DNA of 33,851 nt from Flavobacteriales bacterium UBA6057. GTDB lineage: Bacteria; Bacteroidota; Bacteroidia; Flavobacteriales_G; Salibacteraceae. The DNA lies in contig DIYJ01000013.1 of the NCBI GenBank assembly GCA_002428995.1, positions 1 to 33,851 on the forward strand. The letters are read 5' to 3'. Both the position numbers and the translations under genes were made by a program. Below are positions 8,839 to 18,800 of this stretch, piece after piece. Within the stretch, counting starts at the first letter, position 1. Each line of letters begins with the position of its first letter. Below the pieces are notes generated by a model. That model ran no database searches, had not been told where the DNA came from, and worked only from the letters and a program-made list of their open reading frames with translations.

Positions 8839-9035
8839 AGCAAAAGCCAAGGCTGTCATCTTTTTGTGACCAGAACGCGAATCGAAATTTCAGCTTGCCG
8901 CGATTTAAACTTGATCGCGTTTCACGCGACCTTCAAACACCAAATCGCTGTGCAAAGCCAACGCTCAATTTCTCTTCGATCTGGTGCCCACAAAAAGAAA
9001 AAGGCCGACTTAGTGCTCTGCCTAAATTCATCACC

Positions 9036-9072
9036 TAATGATCTGATTTTCTGATCAACTGATTATCTGATC
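9036..9072 (-). repeat. GAT-rich array overlapping the ppk stop codon, right arm of an inverted pair
   Basis: TAATGATCTGAT, CTGATCAACTGAT and TATCTGATCA units run together. They are the reverse-complement counterpart of the array at 8671-8702. The polyphosphate kinase stop codon (9055-9057) and its last codons lie inside the array. Confidence 0.65.
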
Positions 9073-11187
9073 ACCCCGCCCACTCAGCCACTCGTAGAAG
9101 TCATTTTGCGCTCTCACAGGTTTGTCGCCACCCGTGATCATCTTGTTGCTCATGTCAGTCTCAATGGTGCAGGCCTTGGTGTTGTCCTTCATTTGAATTT
9201 CTACACAGGTGCAAACTTCCTCGCGCAGGGTTTCACTGTAGATGGGGAATACCACTTCTATTCTGCGATAAAGGTTCCGCTCCATCCAGTCAGCCGAGCC
9301 CATGTAGATCTCTTTTTGACCCGCGTTATGGAACCAATAAACTCGTGCGTGTTCCAGGTATTTGTCCACGATGCGAATCAGGCGTAAATTCTTCCTGGGC
9401 TTGGCACAGCAGATGGCGCGAACAATGACCGTAATGTCTACACCGGCATCCGCAGCTTCGTAGAGCTTCTCAATGATGCCACGTTCCTGAAGGTTGTTGA
9501 GCTTGATGATCATCCGCCCTTCTTTGCCGGCTTTTACATGTTCGATCTCCCGATCGATCTTTTGGAGGAAATGCTCTACCATGTTCACCTGAGCCACCAA
9601 CAGGTGATCCAGTTCGAGGTTTTCACGGTTGCCGAAAATGAATTCGAAGGTTTGGTCCAGTTCATCCGTCAACTCCTTATTGCTGGTGAGTAACGCATGA
9701 TCGGCATAGATGGCCGCGGTTTTCTCGTTGAAATTTCCAGTGCCAAAAAAGGCATACTTCACCGGCTCACCCTGGCTGTTTTCTCCAATCAGCAAAGCCA
9801 CCTTTGAGTGAACCTTGAGGTTCACATCGCTGAAGCGAACATCAATACCCACTTCCTGCATACGGTTTGCCCATTTGAGGTTGTTTTCCTCATCAAAGCG
9901 CGCCTTCGCTTCTACAAATACGGTCACCTTTTTCCCGTTTCGGGCTGCGCTGATCAACGCATTGACCACGTGTGAATTCTCAGCCACGCGGTAGATCGTC
10001 ACCTTGATCTCCTTCACCTTCCGTGAAATGATCGCCTCGTTGAAATACCGCAGGATGTAATCGTAGCGCTGATAGGGGAAGTGGAGCAAAATGTCTTCCT
10101 TTTCAATGGCCTCCAATACGGAAGGATACTGCGAAAGCACAGGATGCGACAGCGGCTTCGCTTTTGGGTAGGTCAGCTTGTCGCCAATCGGATTAGGCAG
10201 CCCAAAATGGTCGAACATGTTGTGATAGCGACCGCCAGGCACCAGGTCATTCTCTGCCAATCCAAGTTGTTCCTGCAACTCGCGAACGAGGTAAAACGGC
10301 ATCACACTGTCATAGAGAAAGCGTGAAGGGTTCCCTACCGCGCGCTTGCCCAGGTTCTTCTTCAGTTTCTCGATCAGGTCTCCCGAAAATTCATGATCCA
10401 GGTAGAGCTCAGCATCGCGGTTCAGCTTGATGGCATGCACCCCAATCACTTTGTATCCAGGGAAGAGAATGTGGATGAAGAAACGGACAATGTCGTCCTG
10501 AAAAGCGTAGTAGAACTTGCCGTTGAGCGATGGCAGTTCTACAAAACGGCCGAGCGGAGGAGAAGGGATGTTCACCACGCCTAGCGCACGTTTGCCTTCG
10601 CTGTCTACCAGATCCACCGCGTGGTAAAGCATCCGGTTTTGCAGGAAAACTTCTTCGTTGCGCGAGCTTTCATCAATGATCAGCGGCTGCAAAAAGGAGA
10701 GCATTTGGGTGTAGAAATACTCCTCAATGAAATCAAGATGTTCCGGGGCAAAATCGCTGGTGGTGTAGAGGATTACTCCCTCTCGTGCCAGGGCTGGAAT
10801 GATGGATTCACGATAATTCCGGCCGTAAGCTTCCTGCTGTTCCTGTGTCATGGCTAACACCTGACGAACCAGCTTTCCCGGAGCGTGGAATCCTGTAAGC
10901 TTTTTGATCTTCTTCTTGCCTGTTTTGGCCAGCTCGGCTACTCTGCGCATGGTGGCGAAGCGAACCCTGAAAAACTCATCCATGTTGGACGAGTAGATGG
11001 CGGTGAATTTCAAGCGCTCATAGAGCGGTACCGCTTCATTCTGCGCCTCCATCAAAACGCGCTTGTTGAACTTGAGCCAGGACAGGTCTCGCTCAAAAAA
11101 CGCGTCTTGCTCAAATCCTGATTCTCGAAGCGCGGGAGAAGTATCTTGCATGCGTACCTCTTCAGCAGGTTGGTTGTGATCAGCCAT
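9055..11187 (-). CDS. ppk1: Polyphosphate kinase (PPK1)
   Basis: The 710-residue protein has the usual PPK1 length and domain order. The N-terminal helical domain begins with FFERDLSWLKFNKRVL. It is followed by the head domain, then two phospholipase-D-like catalytic domains. The autophosphorylated histidine is H460 in NLKVHSKVALL, followed by FFGTGNFNEKTA. The second catalytic histidine is probably H620 in YWFHNAG, just before IYMGSADWMERNLYRR. Known chemistry: reversible transfer of the ATP gamma-phosphate to a growing polyphosphate chain, giving phosphate and energy storage and stress survival. It is usually a membrane-associated homotetramer. The start at 11187 is the first ATG and leaves a short extension before the conserved N terminus. 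The C terminus runs into a GAT-rich repeat. No ppx gene is adjacent. Confidence 0.97.
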   Translation of the reverse strand: MADHNQPAEEVRMQDTSPALRESGFEQDAFFERDLSWLKFNKRVLMEAQNEAVPLYERLKFTAIYSSNMDEFFRVRFATMRRVAELAKTGKKKIKKLTGFHAPGKLVRQVLAMTQEQQEAYGRNYRESIIPALAREGVILYTTSDFAPEHLDFIEEYFYTQMLSFLQPLIIDESSRNEEVFLQNRMLYHAVDLVDSEGKRALGVVNIPSPPLGRFVELPSLNGKFYYAFQDDIVRFFIHILFPGYKVIGVHAIKLNRDAELYLDHEFSGDLIEKLKKNLGKRAVGNPSRFLYDSVMPFYLVRELQEQLGLAENDLVPGGRYHNMFDHFGLPNPIGDKLTYPKAKPLSHPVLSQYPSVLEAIEKEDILLHFPYQRYDYILRYFNEAIISRKVKEIKVTIYRVAENSHVVNALISAARNGKKVTVFVEAKARFDEENNLKWANRMQEVGIDVRFSDVNLKVHSKVALLIGENSQGEPVKYAFFGTGNFNEKTAAIYADHALLTSNKELTDELDQTFEFIFGNRENLELDHLLVAQVNMVEHFLQKIDREIEHVKAGKEGRMIIKLNNLQERGIIEKLYEAADAGVDITVIVRAICCAKPRKNLRLIRIVDKYLEHARVYWFHNAGQKEIYMGSADWMERNLYRRIEVVFPIYSETLREEVCTCVEIQMKDNTKACTIETDMSNKMITGGDKPVRAQNDFYEWLSGRGDQIIS

Positions 11188-11317
11188 GTTTGAATTGAAT
11201 CCAACAAAATTGATGTAAGCTTTGGGTTGCCCGTGTTAAGTTTATGTAACCAGCTCCCAGTGATTTGCTGGATGATCGAATCAACTCTTGCAGCACGGAG
11301 TTTGTATTTGCAAATTT

Positions 11318-12001
11318 TCAGCCCGCCTGGATCACCGCAAAAAAGTCCTTCTTGTAGGATTCTGAAATCGGGATGTAAGCCTCTTGAATCCGTATCCTGT
11401 TTCGTTCCAATGCATCAATCTGCTTGATGGCGACCATGTAGGACTTATGCACCCTGCACACAATCTCTCTGGGAAACACCTTTTCAAATTCTGAGAAGGT
11501 CTGTAGCGTCATGATCTTTTTGGAGATGGTGTGAATGCGCCTGTAGTCCCGCATTCCTTCAATAAAAAGAATGTCGTCCCAGTTGATTCGTTCCAGTCGA
11601 TTTTCAGTCTTCACAAACAAGAACTCACGTTGTTCTTGCGAGTTGGAGGAAGACAGAGCCACTTTGTCCACCGCTTTCAAAAACCGATCGAACGTAAACG
11701 GCTTCAACAAATAGTCTGTCACGTTCAGATCATAGCTTTCAAGCGCGTATTGATCATGAGCCGTGGTGAGGATGACCTGTGGGCTGCTTTGTAAGCTCTT
11801 CAGCAATTCAATGCCAGAAAGCTCGTCCATTTGGATGTCAAGGAAAAGCAGCTCAATGGGGTTGGTTTTCAGGAATGTCAGTGCATCAAGGGCATTGGTG
11901 AACGTGCCTTTCAGGTTTAGCCATTGCACCTTTTCAACAAAGCCCTTGGTGCGCTCCATCGCCAGTGGCTCATCTTCTATAATGATGCAGCTACACGTCA
12001 T
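11318..12001 (-). CDS. LytTR-family DNA-binding response regulator
   Basis: The 227-residue protein has a receiver domain (about 1-118) with acidic residues E9/D10, phospho-acceptor D55 in LLFLDIQM, TTAHDQYAL and the YLLKPF lysine motif. A LytTR domain follows (about 133-223), with ILFIEGMRDYRRIHT and the VCRVHKSYMVAI segment. It is the regulator half of a LytS/LytR-like pair: its start overlaps the 3' end of the kinase gene by 11 bp (11991-12001). Regulators of this kind bind paired direct repeats near promoters. Its targets are not evident, and ppk1, 130 bp downstream, is probably a separate unit. Confidence 0.95.
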   Translation of the reverse strand: MTCSCIIIEDEPLAMERTKGFVEKVQWLNLKGTFTNALDALTFLKTNPIELLFLDIQMDELSGIELLKSLQSSPQVILTTAHDQYALESYDLNVTDYLLKPFTFDRFLKAVDKVALSSSNSQEQREFLFVKTENRLERINWDDILFIEGMRDYRRIHTISKKIMTLQTFSEFEKVFPREIVCRVHKSYMVAIKQIDALERNRIRIQEAYIPISESYKKDFFAVIQAG

Positions 12002-13031
12002 GTTTGTAGATCACAAGCTGAACACTGTAGCGTCCGCTGTTGGAAGAGGTAGTGAGCTTGTGACTTTGAGGATACAAAAGCTCCAGACGCTGATGGATCA
12101 GGTCATTACCCAAACCGCCTTTATTTTGGGCTTTGCTTCCAGGGTTGAATGCGTTTTCGCAAGCGAAGGTCAGTTGATCATGAGATGCATTGATCGTTAT
12201 TGAGATGGCCTTGCCCTGCTTTTTGTTGACAGCGTGTTTGAAAGCATTTTCAACGAAGGGAATCATCGTCATGGGAGCAATTTGCCACTTTTCGGGGGAA
12301 CCTTCTATTTCCAAACTCACGTATTCCTTATTCTCTGTGCGGATCTTTTGCAGCGCGATGTACTTTTTGACGTACTCCATCTCCTTGTCCAGGGGAATGA
12401 AGTCCGTTTTAGCCTCAAAGAGCATGAATCGAAGAATATCCGATAACCTGTTGAGATAGGCCGATGCCGTTGCGGCATCTCGCTCAATGAGCACATCGAT
12501 GTTGTTGATGGTATTGAATAGAAAGTGAGGATCTAGCTGTGCCTTCACCAGTTGTAGCTCTGTTTCGTGTGTCTTTTTGGTGAGTTGTTCTCTGAGCTTC
12601 AGGTCTGAAAACCAGCTGATGAAGCCGCGAATGATGAGCGCAACCATACTGTTGAGCAGGGCCACCCCAGCCATGACTATACTAAGTTGTGCAAATGAAT
12701 TCAGTCCGTCATTCAAGAGCGCCTTCCCACCGAGCAGCGCGGAAGCCGTAACTGCTCCAATCAGCGCAGCTGCGGTAGCTGTTCCGGTCAAAGAACCGAC
12801 CAGTCCCCAGATGTTTTTGCGTTGGAGGTAACGAGGAAAAAGCAGAAGGTAAGAGACGTAAAAACTGAATATTCCCGGTATGATCAATAAGCTGGTGACG
12901 ATCTTCAGAATCCGCTCCAAATCTGGAGCATTATCGGAGCCAAAGGCCGAGGCCACGTAGAGTAAGAAAATGAAAAACAGGTAGCATAACCAGTATCCTG
13001 ATTGCAACGCAAGTACGATCGATTTTTTCAT
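11991..13031 (-). CDS. LytS-like membrane sensor histidine kinase
   Basis: I place the start at the ATG at 13031 (MKKSIVLALQSGYWL), giving 346 residues. The longer reading to 13106 adds 25 residues of non-membrane, low-plausibility sequence. The N-terminal third has about four transmembrane helices (about residues 8-30, 45-65, 78-105, 115-138). The His_kinase domain follows, with H169 in AQLDPHFLFNTINN. The HATPase region has FVENAFKHAV and GGLGNDLIHQRLELLYP. This small, membrane-embedded kinase type lacks a large sensor domain and pairs with the overlapping LytTR regulator downstream. The signal is unknown. Confidence 0.93.
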   Translation of the reverse strand: MKKSIVLALQSGYWLCYLFFIFLLYVASAFGSDNAPDLERILKIVTSLLIIPGIFSFYVSYLLLFPRYLQRKNIWGLVGSLTGTATAAALIGAVTASALLGGKALLNDGLNSFAQLSIVMAGVALLNSMVALIIRGFISWFSDLKLREQLTKKTHETELQLVKAQLDPHFLFNTINNIDVLIERDAATASAYLNRLSDILRFMLFEAKTDFIPLDKEMEYVKKYIALQKIRTENKEYVSLEIEGSPEKWQIAPMTMIPFVENAFKHAVNKKQGKAISITINASHDQLTFACENAFNPGSKAQNKGGLGNDLIHQRLELLYPQSHKLTTSSNSGRYSVQLVIYKHDV

Positions 13032-13221
13032 GATGCGGAGTTTTTGTGGTTTAACAATGCATCGAAAGTCACCCGAGTGACCAGGCCGCGCAAAAGCGTT
13101 CTGCAAGTTGGGAAGAAATGTCTGCGAAATGGGTTTTTGGCTATCATCAGCTACGCTTGAGCTACGATGATTGAAAAGCTATCGGCTTGGGTGGATCTTA
13201 TCGCTTGGTTGTACCTATGGT

Positions 13222-13281
13222 AGTTGAGGTTGATATTGAAGTTGTGGTTCTGAACCTCAGCCATCAGCTTGCGACTAATAG
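13222..13281 (-). repeat. Low-complexity GTTGA-type repeat beside a stop codon
   Basis: The plus strand reads as GTTGAGGTTGATATTGAAG, then GTTGTGGTT and GCCATCAGCT. A reverse-complement relative occurs at 21292-21340: CTCAACCTCAATATCAAT, preceded by AGCTGATGGC. It ends directly at the stop codon of the 13282-13665 gene. Confidence 0.6.
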
Positions 13282-13665
13282 CTAAATGCGACTCCCACTA
13301 GGGTGAAACATAAAATCAATCGGGTTGTCCAGGTCGTAGAGCATGCGGTAGGCTTTCGTGTCTTTATGGCAGAAGGGTTCTATAAGCTCCAGCAGCTCCT
13401 CAAAGCCTTCGAGCGTCAAACCGCAATAGAAGGTGGTGCGATCTTGTGTCAGAATGCCGTAATCCTCCTTTGTTCTGACCAATAGCAGGTTGCAGTTCAC
13501 CGGTGTTACAAAGGCCAGACTTCCCAGGTCGAGTGGCTCCTGACTCTCTTGCAGCCATTGCTTCACAACTTCTGAAAACTCCTTGGCCTCCAGCTGGTCA
13601 AAATCGTAGAGCCGAATGAGGCTTTCTCCGTATTCGTTGATGTCTTTTACGTAATCGAGTTCCAT
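13282..13665 (-). CDS. Conserved-looking small acidic protein of unknown function
   Basis: The 127-residue protein has no signal peptide or membrane segment and is probably cytoplasmic. It has mixed helix/strand character, many acidic residues in the N-terminal half, and a C-terminal LEGFEELLELIEPF helix. Its start lies 19 bp after the helicase stop codon on the same strand, so it is likely the second gene of that operon. I do not recognise the family, although position and codon usage look normal for a resident gene. A link to RNA metabolism is suggested only by operon position. Confidence 0.75.
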   Translation of the reverse strand: MELDYVKDINEYGESLIRLYDFDQLEAKEFSEVVKQWLQESQEPLDLGSLAFVTPVNCNLLLVRTKEDYGILTQDRTTFYCGLTLEGFEELLELIEPFCHKDTKAYRMLYDLDNPIDFMFHPSGSRI

Positions 13666-13684
13666 GTGTGTGTTTCCAGGGTGA

Positions 13685-15034
13685 TCACCTCTTTTTTCGA
13701 TTCTGGCGCTTGTCTCCCCGGGTCTTCGGTTTCTTGAATTTCTGCTTCATCTTGCGCTTGTGAGCGCTGCCCAGGTTCACCTTTTGGTTTTTGGCGCTCT
13801 TCTCATGGAAAGCCGGCCCGCTGAGGTCTGCATCAAGAACGCGGTGTGGCTCCAAATGATCCGGCAAGCGCGGTTGTTCTTCCGGAGTCAGCTCTTCTGA
13901 CTGCTCCACTTCTTCCGGCATCGGGCGTTCAGGAATCTGATAATCCATCAAAGCTTCGATGGCTTGCCTGGCGGGTTCTTCCTTTGGCGTGTAGAAGAGG
14001 ATGGAGTTGCCCTTTTCCTTTGCCCGTCCCGTGCGGCCGATCCGGTGCATGTAGTTTTCCGGGAATGGTGGAGTATCAAAATTGATCACATGGGTCACCT
14101 TGTCCAGGTCCAGCCCGCGCGCTATCACGTCTGTGGCGATCAGGATTCTGTTGGAGCCATCATTGAAACGCTCGATGGCCTGAATTCGGTTGTTCTGGCT
14201 TTTGTTCGAATGGATGATGCCCATTTCGCTGGCGAACGTTTCCTGGAAGCGTTCAAACAGACGATCCGCAGCCTTTTTGCTCGGCATAAAAACGACCACC
14301 TTGCTGAAGTCAACATTATTGGCGAGAAGGTGCGCCAGCAGGTTGGCCTTTGTGTAGAAGTTGGGCACGGCATACATGGACTGACTTATGTTTTCCAGTC
14401 GGGTGCCACTCACAGCGGTCGAGATGTGTACGGGATCGTAGAAAAAGTCTTTGATCAGTTCGTCCACATCCTCTGTCATCGTAGCTGAGAACATGATGTT
14501 TTGCCTGCGTTCAGGCAGCAGTTCGAAGATGTTGGTCAGCTGAAAACGAAAACCCAGATCCAGCATCACATCCACTTCATCGATCACTAGTTTTTTGATG
14601 GATCGCAACGAAACTGCACGCGCCAGTACAAGGTCATACAAGCGGCCAGGTGTACCCACCAGAATGTCCATGCCATCCGCAATTTCCAATGCCTGGGTGT
14701 TGATGTTCGTTCCGCCATAAACTCCTGCTACACGCGTTGATTGGTACTTGGCAAAGCTTTCCACCTGCTCCACCACCTGGATTACCAATTCTCGCGTAGG
14801 AACCATGATTAATACCGTTGGATGCCGCTCTTTCGAAAACTTCCAGGCTTGCAGAATCGGAAGCATGTAGGCCAGCGTTTTTCCCGTTCCGGTTTGTGAA
14901 ATCCCCACCACGTTCTTCCCAGACAGAATAACCGGGAAAGCCTGTTCCTGGATCGGGGTCGGTTTTTCGTACCCCAAATCACCCATCGCGTTTGATAAGG
15001 CTTTTGAAAGATTCAGTTGCTCAAAGGATTCCAT
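13685..15034 (-). CDS. DEAD-box-type ATP-dependent RNA helicase (DEVD variant)
   Basis: I choose the ATG at 15034 (MESFEQLNLSKAL), giving 449 residues that begin where bacterial DEAD-box proteins usually begin. The longer reading to 15130 adds 32 poorly structured residues. Motifs in order are: Q motif PTPIQEQAFP (Q29), Walker A SQTGTGKT (46-53), PTRELVIQ, GG, TPGRLYD, motif II DEVD (152-155) in place of DEAD, SATM, the helicase C domain with ATDVIARGLDLD, and HRIGRTGRA. A long basic tail rich in Lys/Arg (KRKMKQKFKKPKTRGDKR) probably binds RNA. It acts on structured RNA, in ribosome assembly or mRNA turnover. The alternative Val in motif II is conservative and ATP hydrolysis should be retained. 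Confidence 0.95.
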   Translation of the reverse strand: MESFEQLNLSKALSNAMGDLGYEKPTPIQEQAFPVILSGKNVVGISQTGTGKTLAYMLPILQAWKFSKERHPTVLIMVPTRELVIQVVEQVESFAKYQSTRVAGVYGGTNINTQALEIADGMDILVGTPGRLYDLVLARAVSLRSIKKLVIDEVDVMLDLGFRFQLTNIFELLPERRQNIMFSATMTEDVDELIKDFFYDPVHISTAVSGTRLENISQSMYAVPNFYTKANLLAHLLANNVDFSKVVVFMPSKKAADRLFERFQETFASEMGIIHSNKSQNNRIQAIERFNDGSNRILIATDVIARGLDLDKVTHVINFDTPPFPENYMHRIGRTGRAKEKGNSILFYTPKEEPARQAIEALMDYQIPERPMPEEVEQSEELTPEEQPRLPDHLEPHRVLDADLSGPAFHEKSAKNQKVNLGSAHKRKMKQKFKKPKTRGDKRQNRKKR

Positions 15035-15173
15035 GTTGCCGTCTTTAAGGTGAGCAATTTTGAAACCTGGTTTCGCAGGTTTCCACTCAGAGCGTGAAAG
15101 TAGAGGCATTCGTGCTGCTTCCGACCTCAAGCTGAATGAGTTTTGGACGATGGGTTGTTATGGAATTGTTTGG

Positions 15174-15371
15174 CTATTGGTTGTCAGTCTGTAGCTGTCG
15201 GTAGATCATTTTGAGTTGTTGGGAACACTCGATACAGCCGGTGGTCGATCTGTTAAAAACTATTTTCTCTACGATCAGGATTGGACTGAGCACGGTTTTC
15301 GTTGTATCCAGTCTGTTGATTTTGATGGCTTTATCCAAAGTTAGGTAGAGTACATCAGCCGCGACCGGCAA
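15174..15371 (-). CDS. Possible small ORF or gene remnant
   Basis: A 65-residue reading frame without a signal peptide. Its N-terminal half (VLYLTLDKAIKIN, then TVLSPILIVEKIVFN) has alternating hydrophobic residues like a beta-strand protein. The reading frame continues upstream of the ATG, suggesting either a non-ATG start or truncation. There is no homology I can name, so this is a low-confidence call. Confidence 0.25.
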   Translation of the reverse strand: MPVAADVLYLTLDKAIKINRLDTTKTVLSPILIVEKIVFNRSTTGCIECSQQLKMIYRQLQTDNQ

Positions 15372-15812
15372 CTTCTGATCACCCTGTATCCGGATCCCAG
15401 CAATGGTGATTTCCAGATGTCCGGCTTACGAAATCTGGGATCGCACAAGTCTATAGTCCTTCGGGCGTGTTGTTGCACAAGCAGCAGGGTTCCGTGGCTG
15501 GAAACTCTGGTCTTCACCTCCAAATACAGCTTCGTCCAGGCCTTTACTATTTAAGTATCGAAGGCAGGGGTTTACAGTTTGTGGTTGGTCAAGGAATCGT
15601 CAGAATTCATTGAAGCCTCTTTTGGGTTATACTCTTTTGAGCAGCCAGCAGTTGCAGGTTATTGAGCATAGTTAATCTTCCTCTAAGTACCGCAAACTGT
15701 TATTTCCATGAATACCTGATGTGGTTCTACTGCGGCCTGACTCGTTGTTTTCTACCATGTTCCATTGAGAAAAGTCATTTGAATTGATGGCAGTATGTTT
15801 CCGAGGTGCATA

Positions 15813-15820
15813 TAGTTTTG
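15813..15820 (+). promoter_or_regulatory. Bacteroidota-type -7 box upstream of the large secreted protein
   Basis: TAGTTTTG is an exact match to the TAnnTTTG consensus of Bacteroidota primary-sigma promoters. It lies 55 bp before the chosen start codon at 15876. No TTTG element is found at the ideal -33 spacing (the nearest is TTTG at 15778-15781, too far), so confidence is limited. Confidence 0.35.
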
Positions 15821-15875
15821 GTCCTCGCTTATGTACTCTTATTCACGATCCTTTACGTTAGTTCAATCAAGTACT

Positions 15876-18800
15876 ATGAAGATGATCCTTCGATCCATCG
15901 TTGCATGTTGCTTCCTCCTGACCTGTTCTTACTCGTTTTCACAAACTGTAATTCCTGCAACGGGAGACCTGTTATTGGAAGAACCCCTGGTAACAATTCC
16001 TACAGTAAACGGGCCTGATGTTCAGGTGACCGCCACCTATCGCAGTGGTGTTCGTGTAGACCAGGTAGCTTCGGAAATTGGCTTGGGCTGGGAACTGAAG
16101 TATGGTTCCAGGATCATGCGTACCGTAAACGGCATTCCTGACGATTGGCAGCGCGTGGCGACCTACGCTCCTTCGGTGGGAGACTTTGATGAGGAAACCG
16201 GTTTCATCGCAGCCTGTGGAACCATTCATACCACGCGCGACCTGCACCGATCCAGGGAAGAGGATACTTACTACTACGATCTTTCCAAAGACCAATATGC
16301 CATCTCCGGACCGGTGTTGAGCGGAGCGATCGAGCCTTTCATTTTTGAGTTCAAGTCCATAGAGTCTGATGAAGGCTCGGGTGAATTTGATTTCAGTGAG
16401 ATTACTGTCCGGCCGGAATTCGTGATGGAAGAAAGCTTTCACGGAGACATGGAGAGCGCGAACTACTATCCCTGGTCGAATGCTCCGGTCGATGGTAGTT
16501 CTGAGGTTGTTTTGCCGGGCGCTCCAGCCTCTTTTTCCGGAACCGAATATTACACTGCCGCTGGCACTTCGCGTCCCGTTTCTTCCTTCCATGTGGAGTA
16601 TTTCACAAACGCAGAAATCCTGGCAAAACGGAATGCCGGCAGCTATGAGTTTTTTGTAGAACCATCGGAAGGAATCAAACGCCAATCTCCTACGGGTGCA
16701 GGGAGCTTTGACCAGCTGATCGGAGCCTTTCGCATCACAGACCCTTCCGGCTTTGTGTACCACTATTCACTCCCGGTCTACCTGAATTATTCCACCTACG
16801 GTCAGTATCCGTTGGAGGAGAATTACGACCCGATCATTACTTCCAACCAAAACCTGAATCGAAAAGACCAGAACGGGAATTACTACATCCGGGACCTTAC
16901 CACAAATGCCGTAGTTGAATACCGACAAGAATCCAAGTATGCCATTACCTGGAACCTGACTGCAGTCACCGGGCCCGACTTCAAGGATGTGAATCAAAAC
17001 CACGTCATTGATGAAGAAGACGAAGGCTACTGGGTGAAATACAACTACGAAATGATCCAGCAGAGCTTCTCGCACCGCGAGCCTTTGCTGGGCCATGAAG
17101 TAAGCTATGTCGGCAAAACAGCGGACAATGACCTCACTGGTTATCTGGCCACCTTCAGAAGCACGGATGCGGAGGTCTACCTCCTGAAAAGTGTGGAAAC
17201 CAAAGACTATGTAGCCCTGAACATTTGGGACATCCGGAACGATGAACACGGCAGCATCGATCATGATCTGTACGATCCGCAGATTACTGTGGAAACCAAC
17301 ATTGCCACAACCGGAGGTGCTCATAACATGCCGGCTATGGGGTCCACCACCTTGGCCAATAACTTCAGCGGGGCGCTTTTCGACAACGGAGGCCCGGACA
17401 ACGATTACTACGGAACCGGCTCCACCTTTTTTACCATCGATCCTCCGGGAGCAACGCAGGTGTCGCTCACCTTTCATGAGCATGAGTTCATGGTTTCCAG
17501 TTCGGTGAATAACCCGCTGAATCCTATCTACTCGACAAGGCTGTCACAGCTTCACTGCATGTTCAACCAGACTCCAAACTGCATTTACTTCTACGACCCC
17601 AATGCAAACTGCTCCAAACAGTGGCTCAAATTTTATGACGGCCCTGACAATACCTATCCAGCCATTGAAGTAGATGGCGTAAGCAGGTTCTGCGGTACAA
17701 ACGGAGGCGACCTTGTTCCACGTACTATCACTTCCAGCGAATCGGGCTCAGGTGATGCTGCCATCACAGTCGAAATGCACGTGGATGGCTACGGTAACTT
17801 CCCGCAGGGCAATGGTTACACCATGCTTTCTGATCAGGAATTTGGCTTCCGCGCCAAGTGGAGATCAGCAGGCTATTACCACGCCTTCCAGGAAAATTGG
17901 AAGGGAACGCTTTACGATGACGGTGGCCCCACCGGGAACTATCAAAACAACAAGGAATACCTCTACACCATCCAACCCGAAGGAGCCGATGGAGTGTACC
18001 TCGACTTTCAAAGCATTGCGCTCGACAATGGTGATTTCATCGAAGTATATGAAGGGGCAAGTGCCAGCGGAGCAGCTGCACTCACCCTGATCCACGGCAG
18101 TGCACCGACTACTTATACATGCACTACCACCAATGCGGTAACCCTTCGCTTTAAGTCTGACGGGAGTGGTTCCGATGCAGGGTTTAAGCTCCAATGGCAG
18201 GCTACCTGGGATGAGCGCTTTCCAGTGGATCCCGGATTTAAGCTCTCGAGCATCTTGTTGCTGCACCGGGATGACTTTGAAGACCAGCTCTTCCCCGAGT
18301 CGATCACTGCTTCTGCCACATCCTTCCGATTCAACAACCTGATCGATCAAGGGCGCGGCATCTATAACAGCGACTGGTTCAATGCCAATGCCACCTTGCT
18401 CAAGTCGAGGACACTCTATGCGGTGGAGTTTGATCAAGACTATTCACTCGCCAAGGGCTATGTGAACAACATCAACGTGAACGCAGATAACACCACCAAG
18501 CTCGACAACATGACCGACATCATGCCCGTGCTCACCAACGGAGATCACGCCAACTCTGGGAAGCTGACGCTGAATCGCATCAGGCGCCTTGGGCTGGGAT
18601 ACGTTCAAACGGAGCCATCCGTGTTGTTTGAATACGACATGGGTGGGTCAAACCCCGATTACGATGCGCGCAAGGAAGACACCTGGGGTTACTATAAGTC
18701 CGATGGTATTGGTGGCTACAACACCTACCGAAACAGTACCTCAGCCGGAGGCGCAGATGCGTGGTCTCTGAAGGAGGTCACCACCGCCTTGGGGGCAGAA

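Larger units (their letters stand above)
8588..9054. other. 467-bp non-coding gap with repeats and hairpins
   Basis: No convincing gene is seen; the short ORFs here look random. The gap holds two inverted ATC/GAT-rich arrays (8671-8702 and 9036-9072), a hairpin at 8815-8838 and another at 8899-8919. The 8815-8838 hairpin is CTACTTTGT paired with ACAAAGTAG across CTTGAC, followed by an A-rich AGCAAAAGCC stretch. The 8899-8919 hairpin is CGCGAT paired with ATCGCG. The promoter of the DUF5686 gene must lie within or near it. Confidence 0.7.
15035..15875. other. 841-bp gap with a possible minus-strand remnant, otherwise empty
   Basis: The only hint of coding is on the minus strand at 15174-15371: 65 residues of reasonable composition, beginning MPVAADVLYLTLDKAIKIN. 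The frame can be extended upstream without an ATG to about 15415 before a stop. It could be a small gene with an alternative start or a decayed fragment. A short TTGGCTATTGGTTGTCAG-type low-complexity stretch lies near 15170-15195. From 15540 to 15800 I see nothing but AT-rich non-coding DNA leading to the promoter of the large secreted protein. Confidence 0.5.

Noticed and set aside
13031..13106. Longer N terminus for the LytS-like kinase
   Set aside because: The extra 25 residues are polar and precede an otherwise ideal start (MKKS followed by a membrane helix).
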